DNA from: Paenibacillus glacialis
Lineage (GTDB): Bacteria > Bacillota > Bacilli > Paenibacillales > Paenibacillaceae
Direction: 5' to 3'
DNA: 64,000 bases
Assembly (NCBI RefSeq): GCF_001637205.1
Contig: NZ_LVJH01000003.1
Span: 92,091-156,090, forward strand
Within the stretch, counting starts at the first letter, position 1. Every line of letters starts with the position of its first letter. The position numbers and the translations under genes are program-made. A model generated the notes under the pieces. The model was not told the origin of the DNA. It searched no databases and saw nothing but the letters and a program-made list of their open reading frames with translations. Shown piece after piece: positions 26,511 through 36,060 of this stretch.

Positions 26511-27125
26511 ATGAAAAAGGGAATAGTACTCGTCTTAGTATCGATCTTTATTGTATTGATGATTAGCCCAACAACGACGTATGCGCTGTCGTGTGTAGAA
26601 ATGCCGACTGGTGAGAAAGGTTACGAGACCTATGACGGAATCATTATAGGTCAAGTGGAAGATGTCATTCGTGAGAAAGATAACAATGTGATCAAATTGA
26701 AAGTCATCAAGAGCTTTAAAAAGATTGAAGATGAACAGATTTCGGTGAAGGAAAATATAACATGGGGGTCATTGTCGGGACCTAGTGAGATTGGTGATGA
26801 ATATCTTTATTATCTAAAAGAGGGTGTCTTTGGGTGGGAAAACCCACTTTGTTCTCCTACCATGAGAATTGCTGATTCAGCGGAAGAATTGACCTTTTTA
26901 CAAGATAAAGAAGTTCCTATTAAAAGAATTTCCGCTCCAACGCAATCACCCTCAGATAATAACGAGAGTGCAGAATTGAGCTCTGATGATAAGACTAATC
27001 AGACTGGTAAGATTGATGACTCCACCTCTAAGTCTTCTACGAATTGGACGGGAATTGTAATTATTGTAGGTTTGGCCGGTGGAGTCATGTTCGTATTATG
27101 GCGTCTGTGGAGTGCACGGAAATAG
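26511..27125 (+). CDS. Secreted, membrane-anchored protein of unknown function
   Basis: This 204-residue protein has an N-terminal signal peptide ending near TTTYA-LSC, an extracellular domain of about 110 residues, a Ser/Thr/Asp-rich linker (about 140-178) and a C-terminal transmembrane helix with basic tail (WRLWSARK). The domain begins with Cys right after the cleavage site and contains YDGIIIGQVEDV, followed by a second Cys (LCSP), a pattern like netrin/TIMP-type beta-barrel domains. That relation is an inference. The ATG at 26511 is chosen because AGGGGGTG precedes it; an in-frame GTG at 26502 overlaps that site. Confidence 0.8.
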   Translation: MKKGIVLVLVSIFIVLMISPTTTYALSCVEMPTGEKGYETYDGIIIGQVEDVIREKDNNVIKLKVIKSFKKIEDEQISVKENITWGSLSGPSEIGDEYLYYLKEGVFGWENPLCSPTMRIADSAEELTFLQDKEVPIKRISAPTQSPSDNNESAELSSDDKTNQTGKIDDSTSKSSTNWTGIVIIVGLAGGVMFVLWRLWSARK

Positions 27126-27224
27126 ACGATTTTCCAAGTCTTATGTTACTATTTATGCGGGAAATAAGAAGCTTGCATCCTAGTGAATACAAGCTTTTAT
27201 GTTTAAATATTAAGGAGTGTAACA

Positions 27225-27899
27225 ATGAAAATTGAAGAGATTAGATTATACACGGAACATTTAGATGCGGTGAAGGATTTCTATTCCGTTGGACTAGAAT
27301 TGCCAATTATGGAGTCTTCGAATACCTCGATTACCTTCTTAGTAGGATTATCCCGACTGACATTCGTACAGAGTGATACCGTGGCTAATCCTTACTATCA
27401 TTTTGCCTTTAATATTGTAGAGGATAAGAACCAATTGGCAATCGAGTGGTTAAAGAGTAGGGGGATTAACATTAGTCAAGTCGATGACCATGATGAAAGT
27501 TATTCCGAATCGTGGAATTCCCATTCCATTTACTTCTATGACTCAGTTGGTAATATCGTAGAATTTATTGCTAGGCATAATCAGAAACATGAATCATATT
27601 CGGAATTTACCTATAAAGATATTCTGAATATTAGTGAAATTGGGCTTCCTTCGGAAGACGTAATCGAGCTTTCTACCTATATCCAAGAGCAGTATGATGA
27701 GCAGATGTATCTCTCAGGCAGTCCTACATTTACACCTATTGGAGATGAAGAAGGATTATTCATAGTATCGATTCGTCAACGTATTTGGTTAGGATCTAAT
27801 AAAGAGGCTGAAATATTCCCATTAGAGATTGTCATTAATCAAGGAAAGCCTGGGACGAAGCAGTTATTGCAATATCCATATAAAATAATAACAATATAA
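27225..27899 (+). CDS. VOC/glyoxalase superfamily protein
   Basis: This 224-residue protein has an N-terminal vicinal-oxygen-chelate domain (about 1-118): beta-alpha-beta start IEEIRLYTEHLDAVKDFY, central strands, and the conserved YFYDSVGNIVEFIAR strand with the metal-ligand Glu. The C-terminal 100 residues are a divergent second module without clear metal ligands. VOC proteins include glyoxalases, dioxygenases and antibiotic-binding proteins; no choice is possible here. It starts at ATG 27225 behind AAGGAG, after a small hairpin (27169-27200) that may end the previous transcript. Confidence 0.87.
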   Translation: MKIEEIRLYTEHLDAVKDFYSVGLELPIMESSNTSITFLVGLSRLTFVQSDTVANPYYHFAFNIVEDKNQLAIEWLKSRGINISQVDDHDESYSESWNSHSIYFYDSVGNIVEFIARHNQKHESYSEFTYKDILNISEIGLPSEDVIELSTYIQEQYDEQMYLSGSPTFTPIGDEEGLFIVSIRQRIWLGSNKEAEIFPLEIVINQGKPGTKQLLQYPYKIITI

Positions 27900-28059
27900 G
27901 ACTAAATTTCCTGATCTTCATACCAGATATAGCGAATATATAAATTCTACATGTAGGTTATGAACTCGCTTTTTTCTGATTGACGTTCATAAGTTAAAAG
28001 ATTAGAATGCAATGTAAGAATGTGCCATAGGCTATATGCAACAGGAGTGAATTCCAAGA

Positions 28060-29079
28060 ATGACCACGATTTATGATATTGCTAAGAAGACGGGTTATTC
28101 GCCCACCACAGTCTCGAAAGTATTCAACAACTACACAGATGTAAAAGCACAGACTCGGCAGACGATTTTGCAAGCGGCCAAAGAACTTGGTTATTTGCCT
28201 AATGCGCATGCACGCACATTGACAACGAAGAAGTCTTGGACCATTGGTGTGTTATTTGTTGAATCCTCTGGCATTGGTATGCGGCATCCTTTCTTTAGTG
28301 CAGTTATCGAAAGTTTTAAGCAAGTTGCGGTATCCAAAGGGTATGCGCTGATGTTTATTTCTAAAGACGTAGGTGGTAAGCAGGGCGGGTATCTGGAGAA
28401 TTGCAAAATTCGAGGTGTGGACGGGGTAGTCGTTATTTTATCCGATTATGAAGATCCTTATTTCAAAGAACTTCTGGATAGTGACATTCCGTGCGTCATC
28501 CTGGATTATGAAACATCGCAAGCTCATACCCTGTATTCAGACAACCTTGAAGGTAGCCTTCTAGCAGTGGAGCATTTATATTCACTTGGACACCGCAAGA
28601 TCGCTCATATTTCTGGTGGGATGAATACATTTGCTGGTTCTAAGCGGGTGCATGGATATGAATTGGCAATGAACAGTCTGAATCTGGAGACAAAAGAGTC
28701 TTATATCGTCGACAGCGCATATTATTCCATTGAGAGTGGATATGCTGCAATGATGAAGCTCTTGGATCTGCAAGATCGTCCGACTGCTGTATTTGTAGCG
28801 GGGGACCATTTAGCACTTGGAGCTATGAGAGCTACTATGGAACGAGGGCTTAGTATTCCTAACGACCTGTCTATTGTGGGATTTGATAATATTGAGTTAT
28901 CTCAATATATTACACCTGCTTTAACAACCATTGCACAAGATACAACGCTTATGGGAAATGAGGCGGCAGAATTACTAATTCGGTCTATTGATGACCCTTC
29001 ACATGTTCTAGAATCAGTGGTGTTACCTGTAAGGCTGGTCGTTAGAGATTCATGTAGCAGTGTGACTAACGCAACATAA
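28060..29079 (+). CDS. LacI family transcriptional regulator
   Basis: This 339-residue regulator has the LacI helix-turn-helix (TIYDIAKKTGYSPTTVSKVFN, residues 3-23), hinge region (LGYLPNAHARTL) and a periplasmic-binding-type sensor domain (60-335). It starts at ATG 28060 behind AGGAG. The next gene, encoding GH30, is preceded by a perfect palindrome with the core CGAAACCGGTTTCG, a typical LacI-family operator. It is therefore likely to repress the beta-glucan locus, with an unidentified sugar as effector. Confidence 0.94.
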   Translation: MTTIYDIAKKTGYSPTTVSKVFNNYTDVKAQTRQTILQAAKELGYLPNAHARTLTTKKSWTIGVLFVESSGIGMRHPFFSAVIESFKQVAVSKGYALMFISKDVGGKQGGYLENCKIRGVDGVVVILSDYEDPYFKELLDSDIPCVILDYETSQAHTLYSDNLEGSLLAVEHLYSLGHRKIAHISGGMNTFAGSKRVHGYELAMNSLNLETKESYIVDSAYYSIESGYAAMMKLLDLQDRPTAVFVAGDHLALGAMRATMERGLSIPNDLSIVGFDNIELSQYITPALTTIAQDTTLMGNEAAELLIRSIDDPSHVLESVVLPVRLVVRDSCSSVTNAT

Positions 29080-29118
29080 GAAGCAACAAAAAGCGTAGTG
29101 TTTTCTTTTTTTTATCTT

Positions 29119-29140
29119 ATTTCGAAACCGGTTTCGAAAT
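29119..29140. promoter_or_regulatory. LacI-family operator palindrome
   Basis: A 22-bp perfect palindrome with central CGAAACCGGTTTCG lies 26 bases before the GH30 start and 40 bases after the LacI gene. The central CG and arms match the operator class of LacI-family sugar regulators. No second copy was noticed in the locus. Confidence 0.8.
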
Positions 29141-29165
29141 ATACTAAATAAGGAGTTGTTCACAA

Positions 29166-30506
29166 ATGAACCAAGTTAAGATGATCGTAACGGCTAAAGA
29201 TTCAGGAGAACGTTTAAGTGATAAGGGGAGCCTTTCTTTTCTAACTCGGGAATCCGGTGTTGTGGCAGATGTGGAACTCGATCCAAGCACAACTTATCAA
29301 AGTATCGTTGGTTTCGGAGGTGCATTCACGGAATCCGCTGCGTATACGTTGTCTCGTGTAAGTGATGAGAAACGAGCAGAGGTCATTCGTAGTTATTTCG
29401 ATCCGATTGAAGGGTTGGGCTATTCCATAGGGAGAGTACATATTCATAGCTGTGATTTCGCGCTTGGTAACTACACGTATGTGGAAGATAACGATACAGA
29501 ATTAGCGACTTTTGATATATCGCATGATCATCAATGGGTGTTACCTCTGATTAAAGATGCTATGAAGGTAAAAGGTGGCGAGTTCATCATGCTAGCTTCT
29601 CCCTGGAGTCCTCCAGCTTGGATGAAGACGAACGGGGAAATGAATAATGGAGGCCAATTGAAACCGGAATACGCAGAAGTATGGGCACGTTATTACACCA
29701 AATTTATTGAAGCATATGGCAAGGAAGGCGTTCCAATCTGGGGGATTACCGTACAGAATGAGCCAGCTGCCGTACAAGTATGGGATTCCTGTATATACAG
29801 TGCCGAAGAAGAGCGTGATTTCATTAAGGATTATTTGGGTCCAATCATGCATCAAGAGGGTCACGAAGATGTGAAAATCCTGATCTGGGACCATAACCGT
29901 GACATCATCGTAGAGAGAGCATCCGTTGTTCTATCTGATCCAGAAGCAGCTAAGTACGTGTGGGGTACAGGGGTACACTGGTATGTAAGTGAAGAATTTG
30001 AGAAGGTGGGCCAGGTGCATGATTTGTTCCCTGATAAACATCTACTATTTACAGAGGGGTGCCAAGAAGGTGGCGTTAAATTAGGTGAATGGTTCACAGG
30101 CGAGAGATACGGTAGAAATATGATTGGCGATTTGAATAACTGGATCGAGGGTTACTTGGATTGGAATATCGTACTGGACGAGACAGGTGGACCTAACCAT
30201 GTAGGTAATTTATGCGATGCCCCAATCATAGCGGATACGTTGACGGACACGATTCATTACAATAGCTCTTATTATTACATTGGACATTTCAGTAAGTATA
30301 TCGCTCCAGGTGCAGTACGTATTGGACAGAACTCGAAAGTAGATAGCTTGCTCTCTACAGCGTTCTTAAATCCAGACGGTACGATAGTAGTGGTTGTTCA
30401 GAATGAGACAGATGAGGCGCAAAAGGCAACCATTGGTCTAGAAGATCGTATGTTAGCAGCTGAATTACAACCGCATTCCATTGCAACTTATATCATGTCT
30501 AAATAG
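29166..30506 (+). CDS. Glycoside hydrolase family 30 enzyme
   Basis: This 446-residue enzyme matches GH30 (glucosylceramidase-like). The early IVGFGGAFTESAAYTL motif, the acid/base Glu in GITVQNEPAA and the nucleophile Glu in LLFTEGCQEGG are all visible, and the C-terminal beta-sandwich is present. There is no signal peptide, so it acts in the cytoplasm on imported oligosaccharides, probably beta-linked gluco-oligosaccharides such as beta-1,6 or beta-1,3 types. It is cotranscribed with the phosphorylase downstream and is under the LacI operator. Confidence 0.93.
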   Translation: MNQVKMIVTAKDSGERLSDKGSLSFLTRESGVVADVELDPSTTYQSIVGFGGAFTESAAYTLSRVSDEKRAEVIRSYFDPIEGLGYSIGRVHIHSCDFALGNYTYVEDNDTELATFDISHDHQWVLPLIKDAMKVKGGEFIMLASPWSPPAWMKTNGEMNNGGQLKPEYAEVWARYYTKFIEAYGKEGVPIWGITVQNEPAAVQVWDSCIYSAEEERDFIKDYLGPIMHQEGHEDVKILIWDHNRDIIVERASVVLSDPEAAKYVWGTGVHWYVSEEFEKVGQVHDLFPDKHLLFTEGCQEGGVKLGEWFTGERYGRNMIGDLNNWIEGYLDWNIVLDETGGPNHVGNLCDAPIIADTLTDTIHYNSSYYYIGHFSKYIAPGAVRIGQNSKVDSLLSTAFLNPDGTIVVVVQNETDEAQKATIGLEDRMLAAELQPHSIATYIMSK

Positions 30507-30559
30507 AACGAGCTAAAGAGATGCACACCATAATTATGGGTGGAATCGATAGCGACTAG

Positions 30560-30603
30560 TATGAACTAAAGAGACAATACCATTACTTTTGTTCAATCTA
30601 TCT
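30560..30603. repeat. Dispersed inverted-repeat element, copy C (degenerate)
   Basis: The arms TATGAACTAAAG (30560-30571) and CTTTTGTTCAATCTATCT (30586-30603) match copies A and B in the right arm and core, with about 14 bases between. It lies between the GH30 and phosphorylase genes. Confidence 0.5.
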
Positions 30604-30622
30604 AACAGAGGAGTGAAACATC

Positions 30623-33600
30623 ATGTCTAAGTACTATTATGAGAACAATTCATTTGTTATTGAGCAATTTGATCAAGCCAAACCATTCTCAAGTTTCCTA
30701 CCAGGAATGGCAGGATTAAAGGGTATTCCGATGTGGACATTCTACGTCAATCGGGGTCAAGGGGTATGTAGCTTCGGGATTCGCGACAAGAATTCGGCGA
30801 TTATGGAATTCTCACCTGCGAGTATTACTTATAAGAACGTCGCAGCCAATGGATTTAGGACGTTTATCAAAATTCAAGGACAAGATAGCGTTTATGAGCC
30901 GTTTCAGTCCGCTCGTCCTAATACACAAGCTTCTCGCGTGATGAAGATTTCGCCGAACGGACTCACAATCGAAGAGACGCATGCAGCAAATGGGCTGAAG
31001 ACGGTGGTGAATTACTTCAATTTACCAAATGATGATTATGCTGCTTTGGTCCGTCAGGTTGAAATTATAAATATTAGTAATGAACCTATTCAATTAGAAT
31101 TACTAGATGGGATGTCAGAAATTCTTCCATATGGAGTGGAGAATGGGGGATTCAAAGAGATCGGTAACCTACTACGCAGTTGGATGGAAGTCTATAATTT
31201 AGAGAATGGCATTCCGTTCTATCACGTACGTTCCAGTACTGCAGATGAGGCGCAAGTCAGCCAAGTAACGAGTGGACATTTTTACTTATCCTTTACAGGA
31301 GATGGGGAGAGAATCGCTCCGATTGTAGACTTTGAAGTTGTATTTGGTGGAAATACATCCTTGATGTACCCGGATAACTTCGCTACTGCTTCGCTTGCTG
31401 AGATTGCTCAACAACCTCAATATCCAGTCAATAAAGTGCCGTGTGGCTTCAGCGGGGTAGCGAAGAGTATTGCACCAGGCGAGAGTCTAACCGTGAACAC
31501 CATTATCGGTCATGTGAATGATATAGAGAGAATCAATGCCAAGGCAGATCGCTTATGCACGGCAGAATACATTACTCGTAAGCGTGAAGAGGCCAATAGC
31601 TTAGTTGAAGATTTGACGTCAGACATTGCAACACATACGTCATCTGAACTATTTGACGCCTACGCGAAGCAGTCTTATATGGATAATTTTCTTCGTGGAG
31701 GATATCCGTTTATTTTTGATAACGAGGGAGAAGGCTTTGTTGTACATCTCTATTCACGTAAGCATGGTGACTTGGAGCGGGATTATAATTTCTTCTCATT
31801 AGCTCCAGAATATTACTCTCAAGGTAATGGCAACTTTCGGGATATGAATCAGAACCGTCGTAACGATGTGTTCTTTAATCCTAAGGTGGGCACATTTAAC
31901 ATCAAAATGTTCTTCAGTCTGATGCAGGCAGATGGATATAATCCGCTCAGCGTACAGGGATGTAGCTTTAACGTCGAGTCAGAGAATGCAAGCAAGCTTG
32001 ATGAATTGCTCAGTAGCGCTGTTGTAGATCATCATGAGGAATTAATGGTACTCTGTAGCGGGAAATTCACGCCAGGGAAGATCATCAATTTCTTAGCGGA
32101 TCATGGCATTCAGCTTCATGTAAGCGAAGAACGTTTGCTAAGTGGCATACTGGCTCTTTCGCAGCAGAATATCGAAGCCGGTTTCGGTGAAGGATTCTGG
32201 TCAGACCATTGGACTTACAATATGGACTTAGTGGACGGTTACCTCGACATATTCCCGGATAAGAAGGAAGAGCTTCTCTTCGCAGATGAGACCTATGCCT
32301 TTTACGATAGCGCTGCTTATGTTCAACCTCGATCTAAGAAATATGTTGTGCTTCATGACGAAGTTCGGCAGTATGATGCGCTAATTGAGGATGAGGAGAA
32401 GTTAGAACATCTTGGACGGAGAATGAATGATACGAACTGGCTACAAACAGAGGGCGGCAAGGGCAAGATTTATCAGACAAATCTCTTTAGCAAAATTGTG
32501 TCGTTAGCCTTAAATAAATTCGCTACTTTAGATCCGTATGGTATGGGTGTGGAAATGGAAGCTAACAAGCCGGGATGGAATGATGCGATGAATGGTCTTC
32601 CTGGGTTGTTTGGTTCAGGTATGAGCGAGACGTTTGAATTGAAGCGTATGGTGACTTTCTTGTTAGAAAGTGCGAAGGAATTCGGCGAGAGGTCTATCCG
32701 CTTACCAGAAGAAATGGCCGATTTGTTCCATGCGGTTCATCGTGCAGTCGTAATCTATCAAGAAAATCAGCTAGATTCATTCACCTATTGGGATATCGTA
32801 GCTTCCGTTCGTGAAGCTTATCGTGTTCGTGTTCGGTATGGCATTACTGGAGTGGAGCACGAAGTATCCTTGAACGTGATCGAAAAAGGATTCTCTGCAT
32901 TTTTAGTGAAGCTAGATGAAGGCATTGCGAAAGCTATAGAACTAGGCGATGGAATCACGCCTACGTATTTCCGTTTTGAAGCTACGGAGTTTGAAAGAAT
33001 TGTAGACGAGAATGGACAACCAGACTTGAGTAGTAGTGGGCTTCCTAGAGCAAGAGTACAGCATTTTCAGGTGTCCGCATTACCACATTTCCTCGAAGGC
33101 CCAACGCGTTGGATGAAGACGGTAACTGATTCACAACAGGCTAAAGCATTATATGACCTCATTAAGAAGACCGAGTTGTATGATAAGACGACCCAAATGT
33201 ATCAAACGTCCGTTAGTCTAGACTCGGAAGGTCATGAAATTGGGCGTATGCGTGCCTTTACACCAGGGTGGTTAGAACGAGAATCCAATTTCCTTCATAT
33301 GACTTATAAATATTTGTTAGGACTATTGAAAGCGGGTCTTTACGAACAGTATTTCGGGGAATTGAAAACATCCCTTGTTCCTTTCCTTGATCCGGCTGTG
33401 TATGGACGTAGCACATTAGAGAATTCCTCATTTATTGCGACGGGTGGAAACCCAGATCCTGAGGTACATGGAAGAGGTTTCGTAGCTAGATTGAGCGGAT
33501 CTACTGCAGAGTTCCTAAGTATGTGGAGAATGATGATGGCAGGTTCGAAGGTCTTCACTATGAGTGATGGAGAATTAACACTTACGCTAGCTCCAGCTTT

Positions 33601-33844
33601 GCCAGGTTGGTTATTTGATGAGTCAGGGAAGGTATCCTTTATTTTCTTAGGAAACACACAAGTGACGTATTACAATGCTCGTCGAGCAGATACATTCGGT
33701 ACGAATGCTGCCAAGATAAGTAGGATGAAGCTACTGAAAAATGATGGTACGGTAGTTGAGTTCGACGGTTCTATCATACAGGGAGTAGAAGCAGTGGCAG
33801 TTCGTAACGGGGAAGTAGCAACGATAGAAATCTTCATGGATTAA
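30623..33844 (+). CDS. Beta-glucan phosphorylase, GH94/GH161-like
   Basis: This 1073-residue cytoplasmic protein has the layout of the inverting phosphorylases related to cellobiose phosphorylase: an N-terminal beta-sandwich (about 1-330) and an (alpha/alpha)6 catalytic barrel. The segment GFWSDHWTYNMDLVDGYL and the block GWNDAMNGLPG, whose Asp corresponds to the general acid (DWND in GH94), are seen. The size and the Paenibacillus-type sequence suggest GH161 (beta-1,3-oligoglucan phosphorylase), but this is a guess from memory. It would split imported oligoglucosides with phosphate to yield glucose 1-phosphate. It starts at ATG 30623 behind GAGGAG. Confidence 0.82.
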   Translation: MSKYYYENNSFVIEQFDQAKPFSSFLPGMAGLKGIPMWTFYVNRGQGVCSFGIRDKNSAIMEFSPASITYKNVAANGFRTFIKIQGQDSVYEPFQSARPNTQASRVMKISPNGLTIEETHAANGLKTVVNYFNLPNDDYAALVRQVEIINISNEPIQLELLDGMSEILPYGVENGGFKEIGNLLRSWMEVYNLENGIPFYHVRSSTADEAQVSQVTSGHFYLSFTGDGERIAPIVDFEVVFGGNTSLMYPDNFATASLAEIAQQPQYPVNKVPCGFSGVAKSIAPGESLTVNTIIGHVNDIERINAKADRLCTAEYITRKREEANSLVEDLTSDIATHTSSELFDAYAKQSYMDNFLRGGYPFIFDNEGEGFVVHLYSRKHGDLERDYNFFSLAPEYYSQGNGNFRDMNQNRRNDVFFNPKVGTFNIKMFFSLMQADGYNPLSVQGCSFNVESENASKLDELLSSAVVDHHEELMVLCSGKFTPGKIINFLADHGIQLHVSEERLLSGILALSQQNIEAGFGEGFWSDHWTYNMDLVDGYLDIFPDKKEELLFADETYAFYDSAAYVQPRSKKYVVLHDEVRQYDALIEDEEKLEHLGRRMNDTNWLQTEGGKGKIYQTNLFSKIVSLALNKFATLDPYGMGVEMEANKPGWNDAMNGLPGLFGSGMSETFELKRMVTFLLESAKEFGERSIRLPEEMADLFHAVHRAVVIYQENQLDSFTYWDIVASVREAYRVRVRYGITGVEHEVSLNVIEKGFSAFLVKLDEGIAKAIELGDGITPTYFRFEATEFERIVDENGQPDLSSSGLPRARVQHFQVSALPHFLEGPTRWMKTVTDSQQAKALYDLIKKTELYDKTTQMYQTSVSLDSEGHEIGRMRAFTPGWLERESNFLHMTYKYLLGLLKAGLYEQYFGELKTSLVPFLDPAVYGRSTLENSSFIATGGNPDPEVHGRGFVARLSGSTAEFLSMWRMMMAGSKVFTMSDGELTLTLAPALPGWLFDESGKVSFIFLGNTQVTYYNARRADTFGTNAAKISRMKLLKNDGTVVEFDGSIIQGVEAVAVRNGEVATIEIFMD

Positions 33845-33858
33845 TAGTAGTAACCAAG

Positions 33859-33888
33859 AGATCTGGCCGATGAGGCCAGGTCTTTCTT
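33859..33888 (+). terminator. Intrinsic terminator after the phosphorylase gene
   Basis: A 10-bp stem AGATCTGGCC/GGCCAGGTCT with loop GATGA is followed by a T-rich tail. Confidence 0.82.
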
Positions 33889-34024
33889 GTGTTGTTGGAA
33901 ATGGTTGATCTGTCCTCACATGGGCAACTTAGTCGGTAAGAGGAGACCCGAAAAATGAGACCCTAAATACGAAATCTGAAGCCTTATGTCTGTGATAAAA
34001 AGGACGTACTATTAAGTTAGTTAA

Positions 34025-34038
34025 TGAAAGTGCTTTCA
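34025..34038. promoter_or_regulatory. Catabolite-responsive element (cre)
   Basis: TGAAAGTGCTTTCA differs from the ideal palindromic CcpA site TGAAAGCGCTTTCA at one base. It lies 37 bases upstream of the first permease gene, consistent with carbon catabolite repression of the transporter operon. Confidence 0.75.
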
Positions 34039-34074
34039 ACATAGAGAACAAGAATCAGCATGGAGGTCGAAATC

Positions 34075-35052
34075 ATGGAAATGAAACCTACTATAAACAG
34101 AGAAATCGCATCAAAAGAAATCCCAGTAAATTCGCCCTCAACTCGGCGTAAATGGTTGAAAAAATTATACACCCAGAGGCATCTACAGACCATGGCTTTA
34201 CTTGGAGTCGCATGGATGATTATATTCAACTACATTCCAATGTATGGTGTGATCATTGCATTTAAAGAATTCGATATCATCCATACGATATCCGAGGCAC
34301 CTTGGGTTGGTTTAGAGCATTTCAGAGAGTTTCTGGAAGATGAGAATCTAATGAATGTCATCAAGAATACGCTCGGCATTAGTTTTATTAAGTTAATTAT
34401 AGGATTTCCACTACCTATTATTTTCGCCCTATTTCTTAATGAAATACGATCTGTTCGATTCAAGAAATTTGTACAGACGATATCTTACCTACCACACTTT
34501 CTCTCATGGGTTGTATTGGGAGGCATACTAGCGACTTGGTTAGCAGACGTTGGAATTATCAATAACATACTACTCTGGTTACATATTATTGATCAACCGA
34601 TTACGTATTTGGCTGAACCTAGCTATTTCTGGACGATCATTATTTCATCCGATTTGTGGAAGGAATTAGGATGGTCTGCGATCATCTATCTGGCTGCGAT
34701 TTCGAGTGTATCTCCTGAAATGTATGAAGCGGCGACCATCGATGGTGCAGGACGTTTTCAGAAAATGTGGTACATTACACTACCATCGATCAAATCTACG
34801 ATTAGTATTCTGTTCATTCTGGCTATCAGTGGAGTGCTTAACTCTAATTTCGATCAGATTCTAGTCTTACGCAACTCTCTCAATGACAGTGCAAGTAATG
34901 TTATTGATTACTATGTTTATCAAACGGGAATTATCTCTGGACGGTATTCGTATTCCGCTGCCGTGGGCTTGATTAAGTCAGTGATTGCATTAATCCTACT
35001 ACTTGTTGCGAATAAAATATCTAAAAAAATCAACGATACGTCGCTGTTTTAG
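34075..35052 (+). CDS. ABC transporter permease, LplB type
   Basis: This 325-residue membrane protein is a binding-protein-dependent sugar permease with six helices. The EAA loop is visible as EAATIDGAGRFQKMWYITLP. The N-terminal soluble segment and length are typical of LplB/YteP-like permeases for complex carbohydrate oligomers. The ATG at 34075 is preferred because GGAGGT lies seven bases upstream. It forms the importer with the next two genes. No ATPase gene is nearby; such systems usually share an MsmX-type ATPase. Confidence 0.93.
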   Translation: MEMKPTINREIASKEIPVNSPSTRRKWLKKLYTQRHLQTMALLGVAWMIIFNYIPMYGVIIAFKEFDIIHTISEAPWVGLEHFREFLEDENLMNVIKNTLGISFIKLIIGFPLPIIFALFLNEIRSVRFKKFVQTISYLPHFLSWVVLGGILATWLADVGIINNILLWLHIIDQPITYLAEPSYFWTIIISSDLWKELGWSAIIYLAAISSVSPEMYEAATIDGAGRFQKMWYITLPSIKSTISILFILAISGVLNSNFDQILVLRNSLNDSASNVIDYYVYQTGIISGRYSYSAAVGLIKSVIALILLLVANKISKKINDTSLF

Positions 35053-35071
35053 AATAAGGAGGCTCATACAC

Positions 35072-35962
35072 ATGTTTAAACTTCAACGGAAAACGAAAAG
35101 TGAGGCCCTATTCGATCTCATCAACACAATCGGTATGTTGCTTATCTGTTTCGTCACCTTATACCCGATATGGTACGTTTTGGTCAACGCTTTTAACGAT
35201 GGTACAGATGCCATGAGTGGTGGTATCTACTGGTGGCCTAGAGTGTTCAGTTTGGAGAACTTCGAAGCGGTATTTGATAGTCCAGGTATTATGACAGCCA
35301 TGGGAATTACGGTAGCTAAGACGTTCATTGGTACGGTTGCGCATGTATTCTTTACAGCGATGGTCGCGTATGCCCTCTCACGTAAAGGACTCATCGGAGG
35401 TAAAATATATATCCTGATTGGGACGGTTACGCTATTCTTCGCAGGCGGACTGATTCCATCTTTCCTACTTATGAAAGATCTTCATTTACTTGATAATTTC
35501 CTTGTATATATCATTCCTTTCATGTTCAGTTTCTTCGATCTTATTATCTTCATGACCTTCTTTCGTGAAATTCCGGAAGGGTTGGAAGAAGCCGCTAGAA
35601 TTGACGGGGCAAACGATTGGTCCATCTTTATGAGAGTCATTCTTCCAGTCTCGATGCCTGTTCTTGCGACGATTGCATTGTTCCATGGTGTGTTTCAATG
35701 GAACGATTATTTCACGGGCATGATTTATATCAATAATACAGATCTCCAGCCTATTCAGACTTATCTATACCGAGTAGTTGCGCAATCCAGTTCTAGTCAA
35801 ATGGTTGCTGCGGTGCAAGGAAGTTCTGGAACGAAGACAGTGACATCCCAATCGATCAAACTCGCGACGATGGTCGTCACGACACTTCCGATCGTGTTCG
35901 TATATCCTTTCTTACAAAAGTACTTTGTTAAGGGTATGATGATTGGTTCGATCAAAGGCTAG
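35072..35962 (+). CDS. ABC transporter permease, LplC/YtcP type
   Basis: This 296-residue protein is the second permease of the oligosaccharide importer, with six transmembrane helices. Its EAA motif reads EEAARIDGANDWSIFMRVILP. The C-terminal YPFLQKYFVKGMMIGSIKG is the conserved end of this permease group. It starts at ATG 35072 behind AAGGAGG, 19 bases after the first permease. Confidence 0.95.
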   Translation: MFKLQRKTKSEALFDLINTIGMLLICFVTLYPIWYVLVNAFNDGTDAMSGGIYWWPRVFSLENFEAVFDSPGIMTAMGITVAKTFIGTVAHVFFTAMVAYALSRKGLIGGKIYILIGTVTLFFAGGLIPSFLLMKDLHLLDNFLVYIIPFMFSFFDLIIFMTFFREIPEGLEEAARIDGANDWSIFMRVILPVSMPVLATIALFHGVFQWNDYFTGMIYINNTDLQPIQTYLYRVVAQSSSSQMVAAVQGSSGTKTVTSQSIKLATMVVTTLPIVFVYPFLQKYFVKGMMIGSIKG

Positions 35963-35983
35963 TCCATAATTTCAAGATATTCC

Positions 35984-36009
35984 CCCTTACCGTACAATGG
36001 CGGTAAGGG
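35984..36009 (+). other. Intergenic stem-loop before the binding protein gene
   Basis: A 9-bp perfect stem, CCCTTACCG/CGGTAAGGG, with an 8-base loop lacks a T-run. In importer operons such hairpins often protect or separate the mRNA of the more abundant binding protein; that role is inferred. Confidence 0.5.
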
Positions 36010-36060
36010 TTGTAATATAAAGCATGATATACTAACTATCATCGAAAAGGGGTAAAGAAA

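Noticed and set aside
27169..27201. Strong terminator before the VOC gene
   Set aside because: AAGCTTG/CAAGCTT forms only a 7-bp stem with a 14-base loop and a poor tail, so it is noted only in passing with the VOC gene.
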